NCBI GenBank assembly: GCA_030674185.1
Contig: CM060307.1
Coordinates: forward strand, 69,381,905 to 69,445,904
Source: Monoplex corrugatus
Lineage: Eukaryota; Mollusca; Gastropoda; Littorinimorpha; Ranellidae
DNA: 64,000 nt
Direction: 5' to 3'
In this document: piece by piece, positions 42,071-56,319 of the stretch
Position numbering within the stretch: the stretch's first letter is position 1
Layout of the letters: each line of letters starts with the position of its first letter
The notes under the pieces: model-generated
The model's database searches: none
The model's input: the letters and a program-made list of their open reading frames with translations, nothing else
What the model was told of the DNA's origin: nothing
Translations under genes and position numbers: made by a program

Positions 42071-43689
42071 TGAGGAATTTCTCTTTAACAGATCACACAG
42101 ATTTTTATCTAGCTTAGAAAATGAATACTGGAGGAGCAGTGCCTGGACATCCCTACTTTCAGACTTTTTAAGTACAGAAAAACTTCTTTTTTTTGTATAT
42201 TGGGGTATGGTTTTAACTAAATGACATAAAGGCTTGGAGGTTTTGTTTGTTTGTTGTTTTTGGTTGTTGTTTTTTTGTGGTTGTTGTTTTTTGTTTTTTC
42301 AGAAGAGATTGTCAGTTTATAAAATGTTCAAATTATATGTAATTCATTGTGATCTGTATGAGTATCTTTTAAAAACATTTGAAGCCTTGATTCAGCTATT
42401 TTAGGAAGTTAATTTTCTCAGTAGATAGTATTCACTGGTGATACAGGGTAAACAGAATGACATTTTGATATTTGAATTTTCTTCTTTGCAAAAGACGAAA
42501 ATTTTGTAATGTTCTCCTAGTCTGCAGTATTGTTAGAACCTGAAACAACATTCCCTGTGACAGTGTATTTGAGGTAAAACATTGTTTACAATGTCTTGGT
42601 TTTGTTTTACTTTATACATGAATATGGCTTTGTTGAATTTACTTCAACTAGTTCAAGGTTTTGGTTGTTTGCTCTTGTGTGCGCTCTTGTCAGTGGGTAA
42701 ACACCTGTACTATTTTGGTGGTAGTTTTTTTTTTTCTTCTCTGTATGCTAGATGTGTATGTATATTCAGACAAGCATGTTAAACACACAAATGATTCATG
42801 GTTAAAACCCTGCATAAAAATGTGCTACCACTTACTGTCTTTCAAACAAGAAATGTTCATTTTAAAGTAGCTTTTGTCGTAATGAGTACTTTTCAGTGAG
42901 TAGTGACGATATTATGTATGAATTAGACCACATCTCTGAAGAGCATGGTGAAGCAAAAAGAAAAAAAAAAAAGAAAAAAAACCGACTCCAAAACTCCAAA
43001 CTTATTTGTCAAATATTGTTTACTGGATACTTTATATCACTAAACTATTTTGAATTGATCGGTGCGTGAAAATTGTTTCTCAACTCCACCATTTACAAGA
43101 AGAAAAAGTCTGCATGTAACACTCCTTACATAAGCTTTAAAAAAAATCTATAAATTTCATTCTTACACAACCTTTTGCTTCCCACTATTTGCCTTCATTG
43201 GGCTGTGCTTAGCATTTTAATGTTTTTCTGCCAAGGTCAAACACTACCAAGACATCATGCATGAAAACACAATAAGAGGGCTGCTTACACATGAAAGATG
43301 ACAACTGCTACCTGTGAGAATGTTTAATACCAGTAAAAGATATTAAGTTGGACAAAGCAGTAAAACTCCATTCTAGTTTACTAAGGTAGAGTGTCAGTGC
43401 ACATATAATTTGTAAAAGGAACAGGAATTATAAGCTTCAGTGGATAGACAGTTGAAGTTTCAAAAGGACCAGTTTGTGCTGTTTGTTTTTGTGTGAATGG
43501 GTAAGTTTTGGGGGGAAATGTGCAGGACAACCTGGGTTAAAAGTGAGTGCTCATGGTAAGGGTGTGTGCAGTGATTCAGGAATTTGGTAGTGGGCCGGTG
43601 AGAAAATGAGTAAAGGATTGTCTGTGGACTATGCATTGTATTTGTTGTAAAGTGTGTAAAAAAAAAGAAGAAAATATTTCATATTGACC
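42071..43689. other. Intergenic, nothing recognised
   Basis: AT-rich with G/T- and A-homopolymer runs (42242-42300, 42955-42980). No plausible coding exon or structured repeat seen. Confidence 0.5.
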
Positions 43690-43697
43690 AGAGAAAG

Positions 43698-43744
<47 letters not shown>

Positions 43745-44560
43745 GTGTGACAAAAACATGTAAATATGAGTTTCTCAGCTCTTTATGAATAGATCTTTTC
43801 CAAACTTTGGGTCAGCAATATGGACCATCAAAGCAGTTGCAAAAGGGTAGCCTAAGTTTGAAAGGTAAAGCACCAAGATCAAGGTCACATGGATCAAAAA
43901 ACAAAAGCCTAAAATTCGCACTTTTCAAGGAAGGTATGTTAACAGCACTTTCTCAGGAACTACTGAAAATATTTCACAGGTGTGACAATCTGCCAGTGCT
44001 ATTGATGCATATCAAGTTCTATTTCATATGAAGCTTTTTCAATGTCATGGTGACTGATATTCGGGGCGATCTGTATCTTCACGATTGCACTGTCTGAAAA
44101 AAGAATTGTCAAAAATTTCAGGAATCAGCTTGCTGTATAAGCTTAAAAACATACTTGTTTTCTACTGTTAATCTAATCTTCTTCTTCAATATGTCTATTG
44201 TCTTTGATTTGCAACAGTTTGGGCTTAGCGTCAAAGTGAATAGACCTATCACCACAGTGCAACAGAATGTGGTTTTTAGCATCTTCCGCTTCAGATAGAA
44301 ACTCAACTTTCAAAAATTGGTAGATACATACTGAACAAAAGAGTTGGCTGTTTTAAACAACTGTTTAGACGACTATTATTCTTACATATACATCGAAAAA
44401 GCACTTCCTCAGTTTTATTATGAATTTATTCCATGCTCAGAAAAAAAATTAGCCCAGCTGCATGTGACATAAAGAATGATCATTATGTGGTGGCTGTCTT
44501 GATGTGAGGATTCATTGCATTGTTTGAAGTAGTGTTAGATCTCAAAGTTTATAATGAAAA
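43690..44560 (+). repeat. Interspersed repeat E, copy 2
   Basis: Intergenic partner of 31890-32830, without the repeat D insertion. It starts beside a (GT)n tract (43700-43748), as copy 1 starts beside a G/T-rich tract. It has no coding capacity. Confidence 0.75.
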
Positions 44561-44799
44561 GTTTACATTTAAGTTACTGTACATTTTTGTATTGTTTTCC
44601 CTGATTAGACCGCAGATGATCTCACTTCAAAAAGTGGAGACAGCAACAGATGCTACAGGTAGATCTGGACACATTTCTTAAGTTTAGATAAGCGTAGGTG
44701 TAGTTCTGTTTTACCTTTTGATGGTATTTAGTTTTGACTGAAATTTTGTTACAACTGATAGGATATATATATCTATATATGTATTATCTCCGTCTCTGT

Positions 44800-44965
<166 letters not shown>

Positions 44966-46360
44966 ATGTATATTACACACTATCCAATGTTTTATTTTGT
45001 GCCTTTATCTAAAGCAACCATGAAAATGAAAATTATGCAGTTCTAGATCTGTTTTAGCTTCTCTCCTGTGTAGAGATTTGTAATGAAAAATGTTTGTGTT
45101 AGAAACAAAAGATTTTTGTATTGATTTTTGTATACAAAAAAAAGGACATAATAGAATGGGTTGATCACCTTATTTCCTTTTTCTTTTGTTGTTGTTGTTG
45201 TCGTTGATTATTTAGAACTCAGATTCATCTCTCAGAAATCCAGTTGTTCTGCTAGTTACCTGAAGAATTCTAAGGAGATGTCGTACACTTAAACGAAATG
45301 TCAAGTGCATGAACATGTTTTGAGTTGTTTTGTGCTTAGGTATGGGAAATCCAGTTTCCGTTTGTTTCTTCTTATTTCTAAAGAAATCTTACTACATATG
45401 CTGTGCTTACTGTATGGTATAACAGTTTGTGCTCTCACTGAGAAAATGTGTTGAGGAGACACATGTGAAGAGAAAAGTTATACAATGCACAGCTTTGTGT
45501 GGATGGAGCCATGTTTGTAAAAAGTCTGAAGGAATTGATTGGTCACTCAAATATTCTACTGCAGTTTTGTTATCAAAACCATCTTTTATTTGGTCTGGGT
45601 GCATATGTGAATCTGATGAAAAAGATCAAATAAACAGATGTGTAAATATGCTTTCCATTCAATTTTACCTCTCATTCCAAAGTTCAGGCATGCATGTGTG
45701 TATGTCTCAACATGTGTGTGTGTGCGCGCGCATGTGTGTGTGTGTAAGCAAGTGTGTGTATACAAGTTCATTAAACAGTACTGATATAGGCCTACAATAT
45801 CTACAAGTATCCTCAGACACAATTCATTTTATTTTAGAATCAGGTTCAGTCCATGTAATTTACCATATTTATTTATTTCAACAACAGATTTTTCTCTGAA
45901 AAATTCAGGCTACTCCCATTGTGGAGAGTATTCAAATTAAATGTATTTTCATAATCTCTAAAATGAAATACAACAGATACTACAGTGCAAGCCTCAGTTA
46001 TAAAGCATATACTATTTTTTTTTCATGAAATAACCTCTCCATCCCTCCAAACCATAATACACTCCATGTTCACGTGCAGTGTGTTTATATGTAACCAACT
46101 CATTGTTGAGAAGCACAGACAACATTGGCACAAAGCTACTTTTTCTTCTGCTTAACTTTACTTTTAGTGCATGAATGGAGAGACAGGTTCATTTCCCAGG
46201 TCCCTCCCCTTGAGGCCCATTTAGCCTTCTTGTCTTTCCGAAGTTTTGGGGGAAAATAAGCAGTAAGAGAAAAAAAGAAGCTATGTGTTTGACAAAGAAG
46301 ATGACCACTTGGTTCAAGGGTCATTCATCGAACAGGCTTGAGTGTACCCTAGCTCAGCAT

Positions 46361-46397
<37 letters not shown>

Positions 46398-47587
46398 ATG
46401 CGTGGTGTGTGTGTGTGTATGAGTGAGATAGAGGAATGATGACAGCTTGGGTCAGGGTTCACACACCCCACTCCCCTCCTGTCTTCCCCCTCCCTGTTTG
46501 CGTGTGCTTTGTGCCTGTAGATTTGATTGCTGTTGGTGATTGCTTTGGTGAATGATGAGAGTGCAGCCTTGGTTTGATTCTTGAATCAAGATTTAGCGCC
46601 TTACAAGTCATATCATTATTATTATCGTATGAATGATTGACAGCCAGATGGAGTTTGCATTATCTCACAAGGTTGTGACTGCTGTCTAAAACAATCACCC
46701 TTGCCTTTTGTACCACTCATCTTCCATACAAATGACACACTCTCTTGCTTCTCGACCCACAGTCTTACTGCATAAGATGATACAGATTCAGTTACAGGTT
46801 ACTCACAAAAGTGGATTTTTCTATATAAGGTTGCCAAGTACAACTCTCTGTTCAATAGAAAATCATTGCTTGACACATTCTTAGCAATACACTGGTAAAC
46901 TACCCTACAAAAGTGGCCTTTCCTATAGAATTTTGCCAGGGACAACTCTTAAATCACAATCACAACTGACGTAATCTTACCAACACATCAATAGAGTCAA
47001 TCAGTTTGCTAATTTAACAACAGTGTCAATTGTACTGGTCTTTACAGAGTATTATTTGACGCATCTTTGGCATAGATTCTGGGTTTACAGTTTCTGGAAA
47101 CAAGATAGTATGAATATGGGTTCATAAAATACAAGAAAAAGGGTTTTTATGAATGAATGATCTGAAACAGTTGAAAAAAGAATCATCGTTCAGCTAGTTT
47201 TGCAAAATTGTAGCACTGACTTAGAGAAAATGCCAATCAATTTTGTAAGTTGCATATATTGTTATTTTGTTCTAAATCAGAATTTAAAAAAAAACTATTG
47301 TCAATTCCACCAATCATATACCAACACAAAAACATGCACATGCACATCACAGACATACATCTTTCATGGAAACAATAACAAAGACACATCTTGGTTGAAA
47401 TTTTTATTTTTTCAAATGAAAGAATACTGAACAAGAACTCAATTCATTAACAAAAGAACAGCTCTGATAAATACAGCCTGAAATGGAATAATCCTCACAA
47501 ATATAGGTCGAAACAAAAAGTATGGAATTTTATAATAGTATCTAAGTAATTGGATTAGATATATGTCTGCCTAACACACACCAGCGA
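44966..47587. other. Intergenic, no gene recognised
   Basis: Contains a (GT)n tract at 46363-46415 followed by the spacer shared with 29116-29180. SINE-like remnants at about 46500-46620 include AGCGCCTTACAAGTCATATC then ATTATTATT. A repeated GCCA(A/G)G(T/G)ACAACTCT phrase occurs at 46833 and 46938. No supported coding sequence. Confidence 0.5.
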
Positions 47588-47913
47588 TTAACCCTTTGAA
47601 CCCTGCTGGTCCATGCGGCGGCCAGTGCGATTAATACCTCTGGACCCAGCAGGCCGCTGGAGCGGCCTGACATGTCCAGTTAACCTGGCCTGGTATGGTG
47701 CTGGCGTGCGGTATGCGACCTACCGGCACCTACTCTCCTCTGCCACATCCTGTTTATATTACCGAATTCCAGACACCCTGTACTTTCTTCCTGGCAAATT
47801 TTTAAGCATTAGAAGGATTTATTCTGAGACAAAGTTTTTGCTAGAATTTCTCTAAAAATACTCAGGGTCGAGGGTATCAGAGGTCTAGAAGTACTTAGGG
47901 CTAAAAGGGTTAA
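47588..47913. mobile_element. piggyBac-like MITE, 326 bp
   Basis: TTAA at 47588-47591 and 47910-47913, with inverted ends CCCTTTGAACCCT (left) and CCCTTTTAGCCCT (right, reversed). The interior is unusually GC-rich for the region (AGCAGGCCGCTGGAGCGGCC) and can form hairpins. No transposase. Confidence 0.72.
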
Positions 47914-47919
47914 AGGTAA

Positions 47920-47960
<41 letters not shown>

Positions 47961-47969
47961 TGTGGTGTG

Positions 47970-48250
47970 TGTATTACCAAATTTAAGTAGATTTTGTTTT
48001 CAGTTTGGCTGGTAAGTGAAAATAGATTATGTTTTATAGGTAAAACTAGATTAATTTCACATGTTCAATTTTGTCCTGGTAGTATTTCTCAGCATATCCG
48101 TAATCGTCCCCAATTGTATATATGTATATATCATTGGGGAAAATTACAAATAATGTGAACATGTGAAATTAATCTAGTTTTACCTATTAAAAATTATCTA
48201 ACTCACTTACACCAATCTGAAAACAAAATCTACTTAAATCTGGTAATATC
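47970..48250. mobile_element. Long-armed foldback element
   Basis: Two arms of about 100 bp are inverted copies of each other (left from ATTACCAAATTTAAGTAG, right ending CTACTTAAATCTGGTAAT), joined by a loop of roughly 60 bp with TATATATGTATATATC. Arm identity is around 85-90 percent by eye. It has the structure of a MITE; the superfamily is not clear, though TA or ATTA flanks are possible. Confidence 0.78.
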
Positions 48251-48307
48251 TGTTGACTATGAATATACTCCTTTAATTCTATTAAAAATGAAAAATGTAC
48301 AACTATT

Positions 48308-48375
48308 AACCATTTCATCCCTCACTGAATCCATCAGCTCCCCAAAGGAAATTGGTGGATAAAGTGAAGAAGTTT
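48308..48375. repeat. Decayed relative of the 10799 piggyBac-type palindrome
   Basis: TTAACCATTTCATCCCTCAC...CCATCAGCTCC then AAATTGGTGGATAAAGTG: the same arm, hinge, arm design as 10799-10876, with substitutions. A further partial arm (CCCTCACCCTATTCACCAGC) sits at 49318-49337. Confidence 0.6.
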
Positions 48376-48379
48376 TATA

Positions 48380-48575
48380 CATATATAAGATGTATAGATA
48401 TAGTAATATACATATATATATATTGTAGATATAGGTAGTAAGCAATAGATAATAGATAAAATAATATAATATATATATACTATATATATATATATATATA
48501 ATAATATAAATATATATATACACATATATAATAGTCAAATACACATGAATAATATATATATAGATAGATATATAT
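48380..48575. repeat. (AT)n-rich microsatellite
   Basis: Nearly 200 bp of TATA/ATAG mixtures; self-complementary and uninformative for coding. Confidence 0.92.
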
Positions 48576-49960
48576 CAAGCTTCAAAGACCAAATAAAAGC
48601 AAAACTAGCAAAAGTAGACAATGCCCAATCCATGATACAATTATTGCCATATAGCATATAAATTGTGATGAAACAAGCATGAGGCCTAAAACCAAATTCT
48701 CGAAGGCTTCTATAGTACAGTTATTCACATACCATTCTGAATAAATTGAGTTGAGCCATGCACATTCAAAAAAAGAAAGCATTCAGTTAAAAAAAATAGT
48801 GATGTCAAAGCATGTAGTCTTTGTCATGGTATACATACCTCGAAGATTGTGCAAATTTTTTTTGCATTTCCAGAAGTAAGCATGACATACTACATTGTGC
48901 ACAACTTTTCATTTTCCAGAAATGACCATTTGCTTTATACTAATTACCAAGCATTACATCAGTCTTACTTAACAATATGAAAACAGCTACAGTATGAACA
49001 ATTATTCATTTTCCAGAAATGACCATTTGCTTTATACTAATTACCAAGCATTACATCAGTCTTACTTAACAATATGAAAACAGCTACAGTATGAACAATT
49101 AAGATGATGACAATACTTATCATGATCCATATCAAGCAACATCAATAAGAGTAACAGCATTAACATCTGAAAAAGGAACAACATGATTATCAGTCCAATC
49201 CAACAACACCAAAACTATAACAACATAATCACTTGCATGGTTATGATGGCCCAACCCAGCAACAGCAAAACAGTAAGAACAAATGAGACAGCAACAATAC
49301 TATCAATACACTGATTCCCTCACCCTATTCACCAGCTTCCATGTGGAAACTGATTGATAGTTTGATGGAGTGCTGCAAAACAGCCTAACCCAGCATGATT
49401 AATGGAGACAGCAACAACCAAACATGGCAGCATCAACACATAACAATGTAGACAAACATACATTAACAGTCTCTGGAATACAAGAAACAACCATGTTTCT
49501 TTCCAACACATAGCAAGTTTTGATTGAATAACAGCAGTATGGAAGGCATATAAACAATCTACTTTTGTATTCCTGAGCATCAAAACTGAAAATAGTCAAG
49601 AACAGAGATGCGGAAACATGTAAAGTCAATGCAACCACTAGTCTCATGTCAACATGTAACAAAACAAGCAATTCATTTTACGATTACATTTTGGTTTACT
49701 CAAAAAGCATGTGGCCAAGTAAGTGTATTAAAATGATGAACTAGGAAAAATGAATGTATTAAAATTACAACCAAAGTTTTATATATTTGCTGTAGTTCAT
49801 TTCAAAATCCAGGCAATTAATGTTTTTGTTTGTATGCCATCATACTCACTATTTTCATTGAAGTAACACACAAAGCAAAAACAGGCATGGTGAACATTTG
49901 TCATTCAAAATGGTAAGCTTAATAACAGACAAATAAAATGATGAATATGCTTTACAGAAA
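48576..49960. other. Intergenic; includes a perfect 97-bp tandem duplication
   Basis: Positions 48908-49102 contain two copies of a 97-bp unit (from CATTTTCCAGAAATGACC to GCTACAGTATGAACAATTA) with no mismatch I can see, hence very recent. The remainder has no recognisable gene. Confidence 0.8.
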
Positions 49961-49969
49961 ATGTGATTC

Positions 49970-50038
49970 TTAAACACACACACACACACCACACACACAC
50001 ACACACAACAAACACATACACACCACAAAACAAAACAC

Positions 50039-50093
<55 letters not shown>

Positions 50094-50216
50094 CACACTA
50101 AACATTTTTCACATTTTAAAAGGATAAGCTTGATAAAAGCATGAGTATGTGATGAAGTTTTCAGACAATTTTGTTGATCTTCATTGACAGACTATTCAAT
50201 AAGTTTGTGTGTCTTG

Positions 50217-50267
<51 letters not shown>

Positions 50268-50283
50268 CACCCACACCACCACA

Positions 50284-50340
<57 letters not shown>

Positions 50341-50345
50341 ACACA
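49970..50345. repeat. (CA)n and (CT)n-(CA)n microsatellites
   Basis: CA tracts at 49973-50008 and 50040-50096; a compound CT (50219-50266) then CA (50284-50345) tract. Confidence 0.95.
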
Positions 50346-52779
50346 CAAATACTTACACTGCATGCAGAAAACAATTTCTGACTTTAAAGACATGATTAAT
50401 AAAAACTTGAATCATGTGGTAAAGCTATTCATGAAAACTTTGGTTGATCTTCATCGCTAATTAAACCATTCAGCTAGTTTGTATATTTTGTGAATGATAC
50501 ATACGCAAATCCAATCAACAATGCAAAACAAAATTTATCATCAAACATCAGTTCTCCGATTTTTGCTTTTCGTATGTTGTGGGTTTTTTTTTCTTTCCTC
50601 CACAGCCATACCAATTGTCTCTTCTTTCGTATATCTGGCCTATTGCATATACCAATCAAAACAAGTCGGCCAGTGGACACTCTGTCCCTTTCAGATGAAT
50701 ACAAGAAAAAACATTCAGAACAGTGTAACATTATTTCAATTACTTACACAGTGTCTGAAGCAAAATGAATGATTCATTACCAAATAAGAAAGAAAAATAC
50801 ATCAAAAAATAAAACAAAAAGAAAATTATACATAAGCAAAATAAAAAAATGAAATGCATTTCCCTGAAATGAATTGACAAGCATTGCATGGGTTCTGAAA
50901 AGGTAAATCCACCCCAAAATTTCATGAAAACATCACAAACAAAATTTTTAGATTTTGTAATACTGTAAGAATAGAATGGATGATACAAAGAACTAATTCA
51001 CAAAGCAAGACAGTTGCAAATTTTTGGCGAACTGGCATTTGCCAAGCATATACAATAGAAAATAATTATACAAAAACCAACAACACCACAACTGGATTCT
51101 TTGAATCAAAGTAATTGCCAGCATTCAAGCAAACAGAAACAAACAAAAATAGAGAATGTATATTTATTTAACTCACAAAACAAGGCAGATACCTTTCTCA
51201 TCATTGTCTTTTGTGCATGCTTGAGAAAGACTAGTTGGCCACAAATTTGCAACTGGCTTGTTTTGTGTATTCAGAATACGTTCTCATCCTATTTTTGTGT
51301 GTTTCTTCTTTCTATCACCAACAGTTACTTTGGTTCAAAGAACTTTACTTTCTTTAGTTTGGAATCCTGCATAGTCTAGTCTAAACAATTAATTGCTGTA
51401 TGAAAGAAGCCTAAAATACATGGTTACAAGGCTGAATGATGACTAGAGGAATGTAAACAACAAGTAAACATCACCACCAAAAAGCAGAGTCCCATTTCTA
51501 AACAAACAAATAAAATAAAATGAATACACTTAAAAAGCAAACAAATAGTGCATACACATAGATGAATAAAATTTACATGGGGATAAGACTTTTTTCCACA
51601 TTGTTCTGGTGATAAAGAACACATAATTTGGAAAAAATGACTGTAACACACATTTCCCTGGTAACAAACAGTACAGGGGTTTTTCCCTTATTTGTCAATC
51701 ATCTTTTTGTAACTAAATTACCATTGCACAAATTCAGTTGACTAGGCACAGAAAAGGAAGTGAAATGACATTGGAAAAAAATGCAAGCAAGTCAACAGAG
51801 AATTCAAAAATTTAAAAAAGAACCCCTGTTAAGATGATACATTTAAAACATTTCCATTCGCAAGTTCACTGTACCAAAAGATTAAAGAGCAAGGAAGCCA
51901 AAAAGGAGATAAGAAACATTAAAACTGATTAATCCAAAAGATTTGATAAGACACAGAACAAGAGATCTCTTCTGAAACAGTGTATAAACGTTTCATACAA
52001 AGACAGCACTGTAACATATGCTCCATTCATATGCTTGCACTGCACTACTTTTGGTCTGTTATAAGGATATCAGTGTTTAAAACCATCTGTAAATGTCTAT
52101 AAGATACAAAATAAGAAATGAAAGAGAGTAAGGAATATTGCAGATGTCCTATGGCAACAAAAAAGAAGTGGGGGGGGGGGGGGGAGAAGGAAGACTGTGA
52201 CATCACAGGATGGCTTAAATGTCAGCTGCCATGTACATGAATTATCTAAAGCTAAAAGATGAAGTTAAGGCACCAATGATTTATTGAATTTATGTTCCGA
52301 GACCAAAATGGATTTTTTCCATTATAGCAGTGATAAACCTTACTGCTTACAATGCTCAAAACAAGGACAAAATCAAAACTGATCTACCTGGATGAAACCT
52401 TCTACTTCTAGTGTGAGTAACTCAATAAAACACTCAATGGCACAAATGTAATAAACTTCTTCAACTTGCACACATGCTAAAAAATGCACATACAATTTTT
52501 TTTAAATATGCTTTTCTGTATCAAAGTATCAATGAATATTATGAGTAGACTGAAACATCAGTGAGAAAACTTCAAAGTTGACTTTTTGTTCCATCTGACC
52601 TCTAAAAGAAAGCAAGACCAGTGAACTTGGAAAAAAGAGATCTGGGATTTGTAATCACCAATCATCTCCCATGAATTAGACTTCTTGTTCATTCGTTTGA
52701 TTTTTCCTTTCTTTTCCTTTTAGTGTTCTGAATGGGGTTTTTTTTCAGATATTGAGTGTACATGTTATTCTGCCCATGC
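50346..52779. other. Intergenic, nothing recognised
   Basis: AT-rich, with a poly-G run at 52172-52184. Open frames are short and lack codon structure or motifs; none is supported. Confidence 0.5.
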
Positions 52780-53100
52780 TGCGTAGGTAGTCTGTTGCTG
52801 CACAGTCTATGTTCTCTGTCTTCAGAGGGTATGCATGCTGGGTGTTTTCATGTTTCAATGATCCACTGGACACAGACATAGCTTACAGGATCTTTAACAT
52901 GTGTATTTGTTGTTCTGATTGCGTGTACACATGAAGAGGATTAAGTCACTAACAGGTCTGTACAAATGTTGACCTGGGAGACTGACAAAACCTCCATCCT
53001 TTATCCACAGAGGTGCGAGACACCCAGGCAGGATCAAACCTAGACCTTCCAATTAGGTCAGATGTCTTACCTACATCTGAGTGATCTTTTCAATGGCTTA
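52780..53100 (-). repeat. SINE-C family copy, reverse orientation
   Basis: Co-linear with 56320-56640. Reversed landmarks: B box (GGATCAAACCTAGACC on the + strand), TGACCTGGGAGACTGACAAAACCTCCA, TACAGGATCTTTAACATGTG and GGTGTTTTCATGTTTC. It ends near the TTTCAGATATTGAGTG stretch. Confidence 0.75.
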
Positions 53101-54359
53101 AATGACCTATGCTCAGCTGATAACACTATTAAATATTTGAAAGTATGAGTAACTTTACAGTGGCGTCTGTAATGCAAAAGCCACATCTGAAAGGTGACTG
53201 TGTAGTGATACCAAAAGAAAGTGGAATTCATTTGAAGAGAGAGGAGTGAGAGAGAGAAAAAAAGAAAGAAAGATTTTTTTTTTACAATTTATGTGAATAC
53301 AATATCACATTAAAACACTAGTTGATTAAAAAAAAAAAAGGTGGAAAATTCTTGGAAAAAAATAATAAACAGACAGTACATGAGTGCGTAAGAAGTGAGA
53401 ACAAGAAGATGGTACATCCTTCCCCCTTCTAAACAAAAAGACACAGAACAAAAAACAAAACAAAATAAAACAAAACAATAAATGAACCAAGAAACACACA
53501 GCAACATTTGCACCGCAAAATCAGACTCAAGATGACACAATATATGAAATACATCTGGTCACAAGTAAATTTAAACTTGACTCCACATATTAACAATACT
53601 GCTTTAATTTTCGTAATTTATATTGACCATAGGAGGTATGTATTACCAATGATTCATTTAAAAATAGAATGGTTTGTTTATAAATGTATTCCAATTTTAA
53701 AGTAGTTTTCTCCCAAACATTAAAACTCTGAATTACTTTTATCAAATATATCTTTTTTAAGAGAAAAAATACTGATGACGGAAAACTGCTGTATATACAA
53801 ACTAGGTGGATGGTAAAGCATTTTTCTGTTCATGAACATGATGCACATACAAACAAGCATATACCAAGCAGCCAACATGCTAACGTAAGTAAAAAAAAAA
53901 AGCCTCAAAAAGAGCACTTGAATGGTTTCATTACTAAAACTGAGTCACCAAATTTAAGAGGGGAACAAATATCAACCTAAAGAGTGAGACACAATGAAAC
54001 AGAAAGAAACAAAAAAAATATCATGATAATTCTAAATAAGACATTAATTTAAAAAAAACAAAAACAATCATGTTTTTTGTGTTCAGCACTTTCATCAGAG
54101 AAGATTTACTACTATACTACTACTATACTACTACTACTACTATACTATACTACTACTATGACAATAACTGCTATTCTACTACTAATAATAATGATAACAA
54201 TGAAGCTCTATGAAGTGCAACATCTTGGGAAACAAGCACCCATGCATTTTGCACTTTACAGAAAATTTCATATATAGAGACATAAGTCAACAATAATCAA
54301 TGATATAAGTAGTCATATCCTAATAAGATAATATAGTTTTTCTGCTTCTATTCAAAACA
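53101..54359. other. Intergenic; A-rich with a (TAC)n-type repeat
   Basis: CTACTATACTACTA repeats at 54105-54160. A GA-rich run at 53240-53275 and several poly-A tracts. No gene seen. Confidence 0.5.
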
Positions 54360-54665
54360 CACTGGAGTAATTGGAGTCATTTCAAAAGGGATTCACCGCG
54401 CTTGGACAGCTCCATATGCGCTCCACCCAATCCACCAGCAATTATATGACAAATTTCCTGAGCCCCCCAAAAAACTTATGGCAAGGTCTTGACATGAGGA
54501 AAGGGGAGAAAGGACCTATCAAAAAAGTAGACTGACACCACCAGAATGATAAGAACATTAAGATGGGCAGTGAACAGACCAGTTTTTCATGTTGCGGGCT
54601 GGGATTGAACTCACGATATCAGATCTTGAGTGTATGGTTCTACCAACTAACACACTGGAAACAAA
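54360..54665 (-). repeat. SINE-B family copy, reverse orientation
   Basis: The most complete SINE-B: reversed tRNA-like head (GGGATTGAACTCACGATATC, A-box region near 54640) followed by the body with ACCACCAGAATGATAAG, GGTCTTGACATGAGG and the tail GATTCACCGCGCTTGG. Confidence 0.75.
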
Positions 54666-54944
54666 CATAATGTTCATTCTGTACAACCACAATAAGCATC
54701 AGCACACAAGGGGCCTGTTGGAACATTTCTACAGATTTAATTAGAAATTTTACAGAAATTTGAATAAGCCCCAGGTAAAGAGTTGCCTATGAAATAGTAA
54801 CTAAAATTATAATCATTACTGGCCTCACAGTTCAGTCATGCTATAAAAGAAATAACACTACTTCAGGAAAATCTGAATTTTCAGAAATCTACACACAATA
54901 ACACCAACCAAACTTGAGATATTTAGCCTAGACAAATAATAACC

Positions 54945-55395
54945 AGTTGCCGTGGTATAGTGGTTAGCGCAATAGACTACTGACTGGAAAATTGTGGATT
55001 CAAATCCCCATCAGTCCCCTCAAAAAATCAATGCGGAATTTTTCGGCTCCAAACAGCTCCTACCCAGAGTTGAATGAACTATGGGCTCTATGAAAAGACT
55101 GGGACCACACAACTGAATCTCATCCACTTCATAAATGCATCACTGAGGGTGCTGCTCAAATCATTTGACCAACACTGCAGGTGTCTGCATCTCTGGGGTT
55201 GGGTAGATGCCAGGAAACATTATGACAGTAAGCACAGACTACAGCCCTATCACGTGGTCTCAATCCCAGATGGAACTCCCTGTAGGAGCTGTGCCATCTT
55301 CTGTGGCATTTAAGGTGGCAAAGAATTTGGGACAAAAAAAAATAGCACAAAGGAAATTTCAAAAAATGCAATGACCCTTAAAAAAATTTAAAATA
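54945..55395 (+). mobile_element. SINE-A family copy
   Basis: tRNA-like head with A box (TAGTGGTTAGCGCAA) and B box (GGATTCAAATCCCC), then a body co-linear with 14962-15477 to the A-rich tail near 55380. Its A box is better preserved than in the intronic copy. Confidence 0.82.
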
Positions 55396-56319
55396 CAACT
55401 ATTATTACTAATACCAAAAGTCTTTTGAGAGACTTAACCAAGAAAAATTATATAAGCAGAAAATATTTTGCAAAAGTCAATTTACAAATATTCTGAGACA
55501 GTCAACCTAGAAAAAGAGTATGAACAAACAGTATTTTGAGACAGTTATGCTACAAAAACAATATTAACAAAAAACATTTAAGTATTCTGCTTTCAAATCC
55601 CTCAGTAGCATCATGCAAATTTAAGTCAGGTAAAAGGGAAAGAAGTACTTAAGTACTTCGCTTTGAAAAAAAATCCCACGGGTTTCTGACAATGTCCTAA
55701 AAGTTTGTCAAATGAAACAGTAGCGGAAATATGTATACACATAAGAAACTATACAGAGACAGACAGACAGGGAGGGACAGACAGACAGAGAAACAGAGGC
55801 AGAGAGAGACAGATCAAAAGAAAGAGAAACAGAGATACTTGCATGCAGCCTATTAATGACCAGAAGCCATGGCATGTATAACTATGTCACAGAGTGATTA
55901 TCACAGACATATGACTCATATAGCATCTATTCTGATACAAACATCATACAATATCTAATGAAATTTATTCAGCTCACAGCTGTCTTTAATGCAACACAAT
56001 ATTTTGAAGTGTCAGAAGTATACACTCGTACCTTTGTGACTTTGCACAATATCACCCTGCTTTACCACTGAGAGAACTATCACATAAAACACTGCATAGA
56101 TGGATGGGGAGGGGCAGACAAGGCCTATTACTATCAGCGAGTAGCAGTACAATGTTCATAACAGTTAAACCCACATGCATAATCTTCTCTCTTAGAGTTC
56201 AACAAAATATGAATAAACATACAATAATTATTTCTAAATCTACAACTACTGAGTTTATCATTATTCTTCTATAGCATTCCAATTTTTCTTGGATGCATAT
56301 ATACCATTTTGCTCACACT
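55396..56319. other. Intergenic, nothing recognised
   Basis: Contains a GACAGACAGACAG purine-rich run at 55755-55830. No coding or structured feature supported. Confidence 0.5.
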
